Positions 31,811-43,599 of a stretch of DNA of 64,000 nt are shown piece after piece. The DNA is taken from assembly GCA_037179385.1 (NCBI GenBank), contig CM074179.1, positions 76,063,719 through 76,127,718 of the forward strand, in the 5' to 3' direction. Numbering within the stretch: the stretch's first letter is position 1; each line of letters starts with the position of its first letter. The stretch is from Holothuria scabra (taxonomy: Eukaryota; Echinodermata; Holothuroidea; Aspidochirotida; Holothuriidae). The notes under the pieces were generated by a model that made no database searches, was not told the DNA's origin, and was given only the letters and a program-made list of their open reading frames with translations. Both the position numbers and the translations under genes were made by a program.

Positions 31811-33427
31811 CAGTGGCGTAGCGAGGATGGGATTTTTTTTTTTGGGGGGGGGGGCTAGGTAACAAGTGGGGGGGGGGCCTGGTACCTCCGAGGGTCAGGC
31901 ACGGCGAGACTATCTAAGCGGAGCGCCACCATCGGTTGGCGCGCAGCGTACAAGAAAATTTGGGGCTTTAAAACCCCTCCAGATGGCAGGAAACGGCACT
32001 TCCCATGTGTTTTAAGCTGGATGTACCCAGCCTTGAAATACGAATCTCATGTCTGCGACTTTCTCAAATAATGAGAATAAAAAATCAATCTATGAAAAAT
32101 GGTAATACATACACTTTTTAGCGACCCCCAAACTGGGCACTTCTGATCTGTGGCCTGGGGGATGAGACTAAAGGGAACCGGTATCTCCCTTTCCCTTGGA
32201 AAAAATTTTAAACTTCAGAAGGACGTAGATCGCGAATGCGGCAATATTTGAATCTAAGCGGAGCTCCGCCATCGGTTGGCGCGGAGCGCACAAGAAAATT
32301 TGGGGCTTTAGAACCCCTCCAGATGACCGGAAACGGCACTTTCCACGTGTTTTAAACTGGATGTACCCAGCCGCAAATGCGGCAATATTTGAATGGATTG
32401 AATGGATTTTGAATGGCTTACCTAAGTACCTTACCCTTTAACAGGAAAACCAAAAGTAGTTGTGTCCCCCTCTGAGAAACTTTCTTTGCGTTAGATTTCC
32501 TAGATGCAAAATGATGCTATGTTTGTCAAAACTTTGAACTGATTATAGGCCTAAGTTTTAGGATTTTCCCTTCTTGGGAAGCATGAAAAATATCAAAATA
32601 TTTTTAGTTTTGTAGAGAATTTACAAGAGACATACATACTACCAAAGAAACAATGTGCAAAATGGTACAGTATTTGTTCATCGGTACATTACGTAGTCAA
32701 AATTAAAATACTACGAAAAAATCTCTCAAAATAATTGAACCGCAAAGCATCATGTGGGAAACACATGAAATCAGTAAAAATCCCCCGGACGCCAGTGCCA
32801 CCTAGTAAAAAGAGGACTTGTCGAAAAAAATCGTACTACAGTGGCACTTGTTATGGGCAGGAGTGAGGCACGACATAGGCCTACCGCCTACTTGTTAAGA
32901 AGGGAAGAATTATCCGAAGGCAGTACCTTACCCTCACCTGCTTACGGCATATTTTGTGTATGATAAAGTACAGGAATGGTCGTGTAAGAGTGGTCTCCAG
33001 TGTACAATTGCCTTATTTTCAGTAAATCAATCAGCCATCCGAAAGGCAGAAAGCGTCTTAACCTAACAAAGTCACATTAAAGTTTGTCGTCGAGACTTTC
33101 GTTTCATCTTCGAAGTGAAATGCAATTAACGACAGTGCAGATCACAAACGGTATCTAATTTAGTGAAAGTATGCATTTTGAAGTTATTACTTGATTTCAT
33201 ACGTGCGCACAAAATGTGTTTTACACACATTCATCCATGTGTTTTGTTTAATTTTTACACATTTTATTTATTTACTGTTTTGAAGGAAATACTTCAAAGT
33301 TTATTTCCGTTCAAACATTTTATTTTTTCAATTACTTTATCAGGACGCAAAAATCTGGGCGGGGCTGAAGAAAATCTGGGGGGCCTAGCCCCCCCAGGCC
33401 CCCCCCCCCCCCGTGGCTACGCCACTG
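31811..33427. mobile_element. Non-autonomous hAT element, 8-bp target duplication
   Basis: The ends CAGTGGCGTAGC (31811) and GCTACGCCACTG (33427) are inverted repeats of hAT type. The 8 bp on each side, GTCTGCCC, are identical (31803-31810 and 33428-33435). Length is 1617 bp. It carries two copies of the 'GGAGCGCCACC' subrepeat (31910-32030 and 32255-32380) and no transposase frame. G/C runs lie just inside the ends. Confidence 0.9.
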
Positions 33428-35145
33428 GTCTGCCCCTCTCCGCCCCCCCCCCCTCCAAAAATCCACACATTCTAGAATGTGGCCGGAAATTGGAAAAATT
33501 AGGACAGGGATTTGCAAAAAATCGAACAACCACTTGAGTTTTAAAAAATGGCATAGTTTTTCCGAAAATTCCTTGACGTGCCCGCAATCTGAAAAAAAAC
33601 CCGCCATAAATCGCGGTACTAGAATTCATGAAAAGCAAAGATTCCAAAAATTTGCTACACATCCGGGCAGCGCAAAAGTATTATTCGTGAGCCTACTAGT
33701 TTTAACTTCACACTTTTTCACAACACAATACCCGAAATGGTAGAATATCCAAATTCTTTCAAGCATTTACAGGAAAACACAAAAGTATATGATCATAATC
33801 AGGCCAGGGTAACATATTTCACAATAATCAAAGAGATATAAAATCCGGACACATTTGGGAAGCCTGTCGCCTAAAATCTCAGGCTTACTCCAAACAGTAT
33901 CAATTCTCCTAGCCTTCTTACCACTGGCGTAGACAGGGGGGCACAAGGGGGCCATGGCCCCCTGTTCATGCCCGCAAAATAAAAAAAATGAATGAAAAAT
34001 AAATTACAAAAGTAAAAGGTACTTTAGTCACCTTGGCCTAGACTGGCCCTATGCACTTCAAGGGTCATACTGTACAATTAGTACACATATTCCAGGGTTC
34101 GTTTCGCATTTCTGTTGATGTCCAACGGTGCACGCACGCTGAACGCGAACACTTTTTCAATAGACTCAGTCAGTGTTACAACAAATGCCATCACGGCTGG
34201 GCGTCAAAAGAGTTGGTAAGGCGCGCTCACTGAGCTCTATGCTATATAGCTCAGTGGGCGCGCTTACACTGTCGTCACAATGGACGGTAGGTTCCAGTTT
34301 GTCTACTCTCTGCGTGCAACCGCCTAAGCGTTAACACGCGCAACACCAAATATACACCCATGTGTTCTTGCGCATGCTCTATGCCAACCAATGCCAATCA
34401 GTGACGTAAGCGTCAACACTGTTATAGCCTATAGCACTACAATCACCCAAAATCGATAGTTGATCGATCGATCGCCGAAACTAAACAACCAAATGTCACG
34501 TAGGCCCACAGTATATTGATGCATCATACCCTGTAAGCAGGCGGTCTGTCGGCGGCCATTTGACCGACGGAGAGCCATCGGAGGTCCGCTGGCTTGACAC
34601 TGTGAGAAGTGCATGATGGGTAGAGAGTTTTTGCCAATACAATACCTCACGCCCGTCAGCGAATCGTAGACCCACACATTTTTTCGACGATGGGCCGACA
34701 ATGGACCGTCAAAGGACCGATCAAATATTCCTGGCTAGCTGGGATAATTAGTTAGGCTACATACAATGTTCAAAATACAATTACCGTTAAGCATGCGAGT
34801 GGTGATCTAGTAAAGGAAATATGATATTAAAAGAATCGAATGAATTTCTTAATTTCAGGGAAAATATCAAGGAAAATAGGTAAAAATTCCACCACAAATA
34901 GTAAAATAGGGCTGTTTTACTGATCAATGTCGGGGGAGTGTAAAATTTGTGAAAAACCACAGTCATTCAACATTTGCTTAAGTTGCCGTTGAGGGAAATC
35001 TTACTTTCTTCTTTTCTAGACATTGATTACACACAGCTTGTTGCCTTTTAGCAGTCACTTAATACATAATGATAAATTGAAAATAGTGAAATACACCGCC
35101 AACTAGTAATGATCAAGGGCAATATATACTGAGTATATCTTGAGG

Positions 35146-35330
35146 GGACATGATGGAAGAGGTGAGTCATTGACCAAGGGTCTTTTCCTGGAGATCCTTG
35201 AAACTTTAGGGAGAAATGATGACACCATAAAGAACCATCTCAAGCATTCTGCAAGAAATACCAGATATACCTCACCAGACACCCAGAATGACATCTTGAG
35301 TTCAGCAGAACTTAAGTTTCAAGGGAAAAT
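35146..35330 (+). pseudogene. hAT transposase fragment, DUF4371/ZMYM1-like
   Basis: The frame reads LFLEILETLGRNDDTIKNHL followed by SARNTRYTSPDTQNDILSSA. The pattern 'leucine-rich segment, HL, SP/ARN-x-YTSP-x-QN-x-I' is typical of the N-terminal part of DUF4371-type hAT transposases and ZMYM1-related proteins. The reading frame decays into the subrepeat after about 35340. Confidence 0.75.
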
Positions 35331-36139
35331 TTTTTGCAAACGGAAACTCAGAAAGCGACTGCTTAGAGCCCTCTATAAGCCTGGGAAATGCCATTTTCGA
35401 CTGTCTGAGGGGTCCCATTTTTCAAAATTTTCTGTACGCTTCACGCCAACCAATGGTGGCGATCAGCTTAGTCTTTCTGGCTGGATTTTAGTTTGAAGTT
35501 AACGTTTATCTGCAATTGAAAACTAGAAAATATTGACAGCTTGGATATCCTTCATTAGCCTGAGAAATGTCATTTCCGACTATCTGAGAGGTACGAATTA
35601 TCAAATTTTCTAGACGCTCCGCGCCAACTAGTGGTGGCGCTCCGCTTAGATTGTCTCTGGGGCAGAATTACATTTTTCGGGCAAAAAAATCTTCTCTAGT
35701 CCAGTGGAGTTGTGAACTGAGCTGATCAGTATCTCAAAAGCGTGTTTGAATCTGAGAAAAAGCACAATTTTTTCTCATCAGAATGAAAGACAATTAAACC
35801 TGACAAATGCCATTTCCAGCCATCTGGAAGCAGTTAAAATCCAAAATTTTCTTTGTACGCTACGCGTCAACCGATGGTGGCGCTAAGCTTAGATAGTAAG
35901 CTCCAGCCCCCTAAAAATTTATCCCCCCACAGCCCCCTGCCCCCCCCCCCCCAAAAGAGGAAAAACCTATTTACGCCACTGAATTCTTATGTACCACCAG
36001 CTGAAAACTAAAAACAGAATTTGAGCTGTATGAAACAGATGAAGGTACTTGGCAAGCGAAAGTATCGTTTCCAGGCCTAGGACTGTTAAAACACTTGCAG
36101 GACGTGACAATGTGTACAAATGGCTCTCTTAAGTATTGA

Positions 36140-36300
36140 TAGGGTTGTCTCAATGCCAGTTACTTCAGCTTCAGCAGAAAGAGTTTTTTGAAATACGGGG
36201 ACTATTAAATCTAAGCTCCGCTCCACTATGGCACAAACATTGTTCATATCCTCATGCTTCTTTCTGTTGAACGGGAGGTGGTAAGCACCATGGATACTGA
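36140..36300 (+). pseudogene. hAT transposase C-terminal dimerisation fragment
   Basis: The translation PVTSASAERVF, then a broken segment, then KLRSTMAQ matches the conserved hAT dimerisation region (T-S-A-S-A-E-R-x-F...LRSTM). A stop interrupts it just after the phenylalanine. The inverted copy lies at 59280-59400. Confidence 0.75.
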
Positions 36301-36324
36301 CGAGGTTCTGATTTTTTTTTTGTT

Positions 36325-36429
36325 TTATCCCAGAAATTCAGTGCCTTGGTTTTTAACCCCGAGTATATTCCCGAGTATATTTTTAAGGAGAAGGCAAAGT
36401 TCTTAACTGCTGAATGATCTTTGATTATC
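36325..36429 (+). repeat. 105-bp direct repeat, first copy
   Basis: As far as I can read it is identical to 39168-39272 (starts TTATCCCAGAAATTCAGTGC, ends TGATCTTTGATTATC). It is absent at the matching place of the related hAT element at 59.2 kb. Confidence 0.85.
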
Positions 36430-37031
36430 CCGACTTTGGATTTTAAAATCAGCCCATACTTATCCAGCTAAGACTTATAATGGACAGTGTTCATTTTGTT
36501 GGTTAACATCGATTGTAACTAGTATGTTTATACTTTTCTCAAGTTACAGTCATGATTGAAATTTTTTCCATATTTCTCAATTTGATCCTACTGTGTGTGT
36601 AGAAAATGTTCCCTTTGATAAATCTTTATCAGCAGTTGACCATCATCCCCACTAATCGGCCTAAATTTATCAAATTTACCCTCATACAAACCCTCTTCAC
36701 CTTATTCCCCAGCCACAAAGACGACGGTTAAGAATGGAGACGATTTGTCGACTTTGTCCCATCTCCACACCAAGAACCTTGCTACGCCTCTGTAGCTTAT
36801 TTGGAAACTTGAACATTTGTGAACATTTTATTGAAAAAGATAGTTCAAATTTACGACTACTTAAACTCTACTTACAAGTCTGGAAAATGCCATTTCCGGC
36901 TGTCTGAGGGGTCGCGATATTTCAAAATTTTCTGTACGCTCCGCGCCAACTGATGGTGGCGCTCCGCTTAGATAGTCTTTCGATATGTTTCCCCCCTTTT
37001 CAATAATCCTGGCTACGCCACTGCTTCTTAC

Positions 37032-37258
37032 TTAAAGCCACTCCCACAATTGTCCGAAATTCATTCCTATCCAGACACAATCTCAGTTTATTGCTTCAAG
37101 AGGAGTAGGCCTTTAGAAACTTGCTCAATATGTATAATCAAAACACTCTCAGCCAAGTTCACGTTGTGTAATATAATTAGCTTTGGTACCCTACATTGTT
37201 TGAATTAGCATGTCAATCAAAGAGCTGAGCCAATTGAGAATTTCTAACAAGACCCCTA
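37032..37258 (-). repeat. MITE copy 3, partial
   Basis: On the minus strand it contains GAATTTCGGACAATTGTGGGAG-style sequence, GCAATAAACTGAGATTGTG and CAATTGGCTCAGCTCTTTGA in the family arrangement. It abuts the right end of the hAT element at 37023. Confidence 0.6.
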
Positions 37259-38489
37259 TAAGAGGACTTGCTCTTTAAAGAAACTATCACTCGATCCTCT
37301 GCAGCCTGTTTCAAATCTTGTGCAACATAATGCCCGAAATGGCCAATTATTTTAATTATTTCAAATCTTTTCTGGAACTTACAGAAAACACTATGATGAA
37401 AGTAAAATTTTCATGGAAAATGAAAATGCTAACAACTTAGCCTGATTTCCCAACATATTTGTTAGTAGCTTGTGACAAAAAGGTTTTCCTCACCCCAAAA
37501 GAAGTCTTTTCAAAACTGTTCAAATGGTAAAATGTTCTGGCGAAGATTGGGAAAATGTTGGAAATTTTTGCAAAATTTATTCAATGGACAGACGTGAGGT
37601 TGTTCGGGCACAGTGCCCAATAGTCAAATAGTTTGCCGTCCACCGTGTTGCCATCTATCCTCAGGCAAATACGGGCAGTGGTTTAAAAGAAAATCAGGTA
37701 ATTCGGGTCATAACGACAGTGTGAGAATGTCTTCCCATTAGCCTGGAATTCATTTAAACCCATCTCGTAACTTGACATTTTTCAACAGATTTTACTAATA
37801 GAAGTAAAATCATTTATTGTCGGAAGTTCTTGCAGTCACATACACAATTTCATCAATGCAATACGGTAGATATTTAATTCAAATTTAACCAAGAGTCACA
37901 AAAGAGTAAAATTTATTAGCATATGGTGATTTCAATTCCGCTTTATCAGTTTATAGTTTTCCCCGAAAAGGTACACCATTTCATCAATTGGTAGTTGCAC
38001 ATTTGAGCTGGTAATTTTCTGATCACAATAGCGACTGCTTAGATCCTCCGTATACGACTGTGAAATGCGTTTCGACTCTCTGAGGAGTCCGATTTTTCAA
38101 AATTTTCTGTACTTTCCCCGCCAACTACTGGTGGCGCTCTGCTTGGATAGCCTTTGGGCAGAATTACATTTTCTGGCCCCCAAACTGAGATACCTGTACG
38201 CTTATGTACTGTTTATCTCACTGTGCCCCATATACCTGTAAGTCTCTTACATATTATTTTCCCATTATTTGTGCAAAAATACTATACTTGCAGGCTATCG
38301 TTGATGTTACCAGTGGGGCCTACATGCGGATTGAACTGCCTGTGGCCATTGATCAAAATTTGTCAACAGAATAGTGTTGTAATTAGATAAGTTGCTTAAT
38401 TGACCAACACTTTAACACATATTCCGTACTACTTCTTCCCCATTAAGGCTCGTAGCCACTAGCCAGACATGATAGGTAGCCAACTGAAG
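37259..38489. other. Repeat-rich stretch without a gene
   Basis: It holds one copy of the 100-bp subrepeat (38045-38150). A block at 37318-37400 (CCCGAAATGG...ACAGAAAACAC) resembles 33717-33790. No coding exon is recognised. Confidence 0.5.
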
Positions 38490-38700
38490 ATATCAAAAAA
38501 TTTTAAATCACTAAACTCCCAAATGCATTACAGTGTGTATTTCAAGTCTTTTGCCTTTATCTGTTTATGTAGTGTTCTAGGTTGTGTTTGAAGGTATGGC
38601 TAAACTGGATTTGTGATGCTTATACTATGCCACACCTAAGTGAATACTTTTTTGATTGGACACACCCCGGGCCCCTTTTTCGTAAATCATGAATTTATAG
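38490..38700 (+). repeat. Outer piece of a long inverted repeat, left arm
   Basis: It matches the inverse of 42495-42680, with landmarks AAATGCATTACAGTGTGT, GGCTAAACTGGATTTGTGATG, AAGTATTC and CGTAAATCATGAATTTAT. Continuity breaks near 38700, where about 2.16 kb is inserted. Confidence 0.75.
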
Positions 38701-39167
38701 GATACACGGGGCGATCATAAGTGGACGGGGGACATGTCCCCCAATAAGATTTGAAGGGCACATCATATCAAATGCCCCCCAATATTTGAGGCATGAAGAA
38801 AAAATGTGTAGCCGATTTACTTTTCTGTTATAATCAGTAGACTAGACATTATATGCTGCGATAGTGTTGTGACATGCAGTGTTAATTTCTGGAACGTTTT
38901 CTTCTTAAAATACAAAAATTATCGCCCGCTACGCACACTTTGCTCCACGGTTACAGACTTTCAGATCAGGGATGTGTCCCTGTTTATAGTCGGCTATGTT
39001 GATTGAATAAAAGTATATAGTTTTGGCCAAAAGCCCATTATGTAGTGTGTGTCACTGAACTACATATTAAATTTTGCTGATGTTTGGAAGACCCTTTATT
39101 CAGACACATCATTATGTTGTGCAGAAAATAAGTGTCTCAATGATAAGTTCATGGAATTGGAAAGGGA

Positions 39168-39272
39168 TTATCCCAGAAATTCAGTGCCTTGGTTTTTAAC
39201 CCCGAGTATATTCCCGAGTATATTTTTAAGGAGAAGGCAAAGTTCTTAACTGCTGAATGATCTTTGATTATC
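39168..39272 (+). repeat. 105-bp direct repeat, second copy
   Basis: It matches 36325-36429. Upstream sequence 39049-39167 keeps the frame open, with a Cys/Lys-rich segment. One frame of the repeat reads FSALVFNPEYIPEYIFKEKA, so it may be an old coding fragment. Confidence 0.8.
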
Positions 39273-40299
39273 ATCGCAGCCAAAGGGCGCAGGGTAGCTG
39301 ACATTTTTAAACATACACAGAGAGTTTGCTGGTTGACATATTATGGACTTGCATGCCACTCAGGATAATTTTGTGAATATTGTAATGGGGTTTCCATCTG
39401 CAAAAGGACGAGCTGAACTTAAGTTGTTTTTGGAAGCAACAAGATAGTTGGAAAATTTCAATTTTCTGGCATGAGAACAATGGGAACGTTGTTCCATTTC
39501 ATTAACTGAGCCAAATATTTCATACGCATTTTTGGAGCTAAACCACAAATTTTCCAACTGTTTCGTTCCAGGCATGTTTCGAAAAACCGGCACTTGTGGC
39601 TCAGCTAAGGGTTGCTGGATCTTTCGACTGGATAGAGCTGCTTCCCAACCCTTCTTGTCTTGTATATGTCCTTTAAGGCTGCCATAACCTCCTTCACTGT
39701 GTTCTTGAAAAAATCGGCATTCTTCACATTCCAAGTTGAACCAATATACTTTACTTTATTAGCATTAAATGTTAACAGTATAGGCGTTTCCAGGCAGAGC
39801 TAGGGGAACGCTCAAAGTTAGTTCGCGTGCATCGCCACTTTAGGTTTCATGTCAGGAATTGTCAGAGGGGGGAGGTCAGTTGTGGTGGAATGGATAAATA
39901 TGGGGGGGGGGGACGCTAAATGCTAGCAGGACTGAGCGGAGCGTCATCACCATAAGCGGGTAAACACATGCATAGGCCTACAGACTGGAGCATTTCAGTT
40001 TGGGGAGAAAATCCTCTGCCACGAAATCCAATAGTGCCCAAAAGGCTATGTATAAGCTATAAGCGGAGCGCCACCATCTTTGGCTCGGTCGTTCAGATAA
40101 TTTTGGAAATCGCAACCCCTCAGCGAGGTCACGGTGAAATAACATTCGCCAAGCTTGTAAGCAGAATCTAAGCAGTCGCGTTTTGTTATCCTGTCCAAAA
40201 AGCATATAGAAAATTATTTGAAAATTCGCACCCCCCCCCCCTTCACCCGACAGCCGGAAATGGCATTACCCAGATTTTTTAGCAAATTTCACAGGTTAG

Positions 40300-40518
40300 G
40301 AGTCAACTTATTTTGAAAACACAGCTAAATATCTCAGTTTTCTCCTTATATCTCTTCAAAATATCTTTCATCTTATTTTGACTTAATAAATATTTCATAT
40401 TCAAGGTAAACCAAGCAGTAAATTTCACATTTGAAGAGAAAATGTCTCAACAGCCAATCATGAAACAGGACAGTATATTACCTCACTTCAAGTTGGGGTG
40501 GCTGCTCTTGTCCTTTAA
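40300..40518 (-). repeat. MITE-like repeat, second family, inverted copy
   Basis: On the minus strand it starts TTAAAGGACAAGAGCAGCC, then ACCCCAACTTGAAG, TTCATGATTGGCTGTTGAG and TTTACCTTGAATATGAA, paralleling 24043-24290. Confidence 0.65.
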
Positions 40519-40864
40519 GCAGTCGTTATTTTGAGCTTTCTTTTTGCAGTGAAACGTTAAAACCAACAAAAAGGATGCCTCATCGGCACGGCTAAGCTAC
40601 CCAAGGCAGTCCACTGATAGGCCTATGGTCGCGATTCTTGCAAACAGTGGGTACCACATGGTGTCACTATACTAGTTATACATAACCCTTGACCGGTGTC
40701 TCTCACCCTAATCAGAGTTCCTGGTTACCCGTCTTTCGTTCTTGAAAATGTCTCCCTCCCAATATCTGATATGGATCAGTAAGATCACCTTCCTTGATCA
40801 TGGGATTTGATGTCACTGGGCACAAAAGGCGTTTTTCATCCCACACATTTACATATTGTGCGGT

Positions 40865-41215
40865 TAATGACTTCTAGAAGTCTAGCCACAAGTTCATTGA
40901 CATGGATCTACGTATTTCTGAGAGCCACATGTCACAGGTAGCAAGAAGAGAAGAGCTGGTTTTATTTTGGTTCTATGGGTTTGTTGTCAAGTGGTGGATC
41001 TAGGCATGAAATCAGGGGAATTATTTTGGGGAAATTACCCAAATTATGACTTCACGAAATGTTGAAATTGTCAAAAGTCATGTATTTTGATCGGAAACGG
41101 TATTACGAGTTGCTTTCATCTAGACATATCATTCCGAAGCAAACTAGTAACCAATAAAGCTTACCTTTATTAAAACAATTTGAAATGAGAAAAGGATCGG
41201 TTTTTGGACAAAGCT
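40865..41215 (+). repeat. Inner piece of long inverted repeat, left arm
   Basis: It is the inverse of 42050-42400. Landmarks are TCTAGCCACAAGTTC, ACATGTCACAGGTAGC, a GGGAAATTACCC / GGGGAATTTCCCC core, and CTAGACATATCATTCCGAAG followed by AAGCTTACC. Confidence 0.8.
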
Positions 41216-42049
41216 TTCCGACACCGGATATCTTCCTGGAAGCAACATGGGGGGGTGTGTGCATAGGAACAGTCGTAATTTTGAATTTTCTACAGAGCAA
41301 CCTTTTTCTGTGGTGACCTTTCCCCTGGCCCCTCCATCTAAGTTTCTAGTAGCCCACCTCTCATACAATTGCTAAATGGAAGTCAGTAGATGGCATATGA
41401 TATTAACTCCTTGAAGATTTTTGAGTGAAATCCGAGAGCGTACCGGTAGTTACTGCACCCCGATATAATGTAAAGTAGCGTTAGTACGGGCCGGATCTTG
41501 CGTAGCCGGAAACAGAAAAAAAAAAAAAAAAAAAAAACGGATGAGAGTTCCAATTAATTTTCAAACTGGTTCATTAATTCGTTGATTGGGTTCCCCAAAA
41601 ATCAAGTTTGACTCGGCCGGCAAAATAATTATTAAAATTTAACTATATTCATGGTGATTGCATGCTTCTGCTTCGAGCTCTCTTGCACGAGTTCCAAAAC
41701 AAAATAGTGGGAGCGGCAGACTCTGAGCTTGCAAACCTCATGGGATATCGGAACACATGTAGTCCCCTGATTGGTTAAAAGTTGTGACGCACCAAATTAA
41801 ATCAATATTAATGAATGTACTGATCTAAAAGACCAACGAGGAGGCTGTAGAGGGTGAAATTGGCCACACCTTGAAAATACGGGATACGGGGTACACGTTG
41901 AACTAGAACGAAGTAGACGCCCACGTTCACCGGTAACACGTGACCGAGGGAGAATTGCTCGTAAACAACAAGATGGCGTCTATGTTAAAGGTCAGGGAAG
42001 GTGCACCATACTACATGACAATAAGCACTTACAACACCATGACAAAATG

Positions 42050-42680
42050 CATAACGAAACATTTTGTATAAAACGATCATTTGCTCATTTTACACCAAAA
42101 CTTCTAAATTGTTCCATTAAGGTAAGCTTAATCACTTATGCTTCGAAATGATATGTCTAGGTGAAAGCAGCCCATGAAACGCCCATTTTCATTCGAAATA
42201 CATGATTTCTGACGATTTCAAAATTTTGTGACGTCATAATTTGGGGGAATTTCCCCAAAATAATGGGTCATTTCATGTCTTACAAACGCAGTTTACGACA
42301 AAATAATAGATCCAATTAAAACCAACTCTTTTCCTCCTGCTACCTATGACATGCAGCTACCAGAAACGCGTTTGGCCATTTCGGTAAATTTGTGGCTAGA
42401 AGTATTAATTGGGGGTGAATTTGGGGTGAAAAACACATTTTTGCTAATAGACATCAATTCTCATAAATTAATGATTTACGACAAAATTAAAGGGTGTTCC
42501 CCATCAAAAAAGTATTCACTGGGTGTGTAATAGTACGAACATCACAAATCCAATTTAGCCAGAGCTCAAAACACATCCCCGAGTACTACATTTAGCGAAA
42601 AACCGAATAATACACCATGCGCCCACACACTGTAACGCATTTGTGAGGTTTATGATCGAAACTTTTCGATATGATGCAGC
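42050..42680 (-). repeat. Right arm of long inverted repeat, uninterrupted
   Basis: About 630 bp that pairs with 38490-38700 plus 40865-41215 in inverse order. Identity is moderate (roughly three quarters by eye), so the palindrome is old. The loop 41216-42049 shows no gene. Confidence 0.8.
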
Positions 42681-43327
42681 CATTTTTCTCTTGTGTACTA
42701 TCCGTGTAAGTTACTGTGGTATTTTCCTATGCGCAAGTAAAGATTTTGAAAGCTTGAATAATGTGATGACCAAAGGGGAGTCCAGTTATTTCTCGGTTTT
42801 TGCATTTTCTCTCGGCATTTCATTTAAATTTCAACTTTTCTCACGTGCTCGTGTTTGTTAGAAATTAAAAGACCGTGCCCCGCCCGTTCCGACGTGTAAT
42901 GCTTTTTTCGATTTACTTAGTTAATAAGCCCTTCTACGGGAACTTTGTTTTCCAGGATGTTTTGCACAGTTTTGTATAGCTGTGCACGCAGTAACACCCT
43001 TGATCGGTCAATACGTATTACCTTCTGTAAGTGCTTCGACAGGAGATATTTTGTGGGTTCAAAGTTGTTTACAAGGGGAATACATAACGTTGCAAACAAC
43101 GTGATAGTATGTTTATCAACTTTGCCGTTCGTCCAATACTGTTTTTCACAAATTCCCTAGAATAGATTCCAATAATTCGCAAGATCAAGCTCTAACTAGC
43201 GTGTTACGTTGTGCAACACGCGCAAATATTCCCAAGATCATCGGGAACTTTCCAAACGCTCTTATGCTACCTCGTATATGAATATTGAACTCCTTGTGAC
43301 GTTAGTGTGTCATCTGTGTCATTAATA

Positions 43328-43366
43328 TGAAGTGGTTGCCAGAGGGGTGCGATTTATCACTTCCCG
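43328..43366 (-). repeat. Right member of the 39-bp inverted repeat pair
   Basis: ATGAAGTGGTTGCCAGAGGG... is the exact inverse of 31032-31070. Confidence 0.85.
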
Positions 43367-43404
43367 TTTCTAAACAGTTGGATTAAGTCGTTTTTTTTTT
43401 CGTT

Positions 43405-43590
43405 GCAGCTGTGGTTCACTTGCTTTTTTCCCCTACTCCATGGCAAAACACATGGGCACCAAGCACAATGACAGTATGCTCAATTTTTAAATTCTTTGGT
43501 ATGTCACGGCCAGGGCTCGAACTCCGGACCTCCCAACTGAAAGTCGGATGCTCAAACCATTTGACCATGCAGTCGGTCCACTGTGACTTA
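43405..43590 (-). repeat. tRNA-derived SINE with clear head (minus)
   Basis: On the minus strand GGTCAAATGGTTTGAGCATC (A-box region) is followed by GGAGTTCGAGCCC (B box). The family body comes next, with TTGTGCTTGGTGCCCATG and CCATGGAGTAGGGG. Confidence 0.7.
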
Positions 43591-43599
43591 AATGAAAGT

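Larger units (their letters stand above)
33922..37023 (+). mobile_element. hAT element with decayed transposase, 8-bp target duplication
   Basis: The ends CACTGGCGTAGAC (33922) and GGCTACGCCACTG (37023) are flanked by identical CTTCTTAC (33914-33921 and 37024-37031). Inside are transposase remnants at about 35146-35330 and 36140-36300, four copies of the 100-bp subrepeat (about 35385, 35560, 35800 and 36880), and a 105-bp segment also found at 39168. It is related along most of its length, in inverse orientation, to 58545-61432. Length is 3102 bp. Confidence 0.9.
38700..40864. mobile_element. About 2.16-kb insertion inside the left arm
   Basis: The left arm stops near 38700 and resumes near 40865, while the right arm is continuous at the matching point (about 42380-42460). 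The insert contains the 105-bp repeat (39168-39272), the 100-bp subrepeat (40060-40300, in pieces), and an inverted copy of the second MITE family (40300-40518). No clear terminal repeats or target duplication were found, so its type is open. Confidence 0.55.

Noticed and set aside
33922..35981. hAT element ending at the ACGCCACTG at 35981
   Set aside because: The flanks there match at only 6 of 8 positions, whereas the end at 37023 gives a perfect 8-bp duplication (CTTCTTAC).
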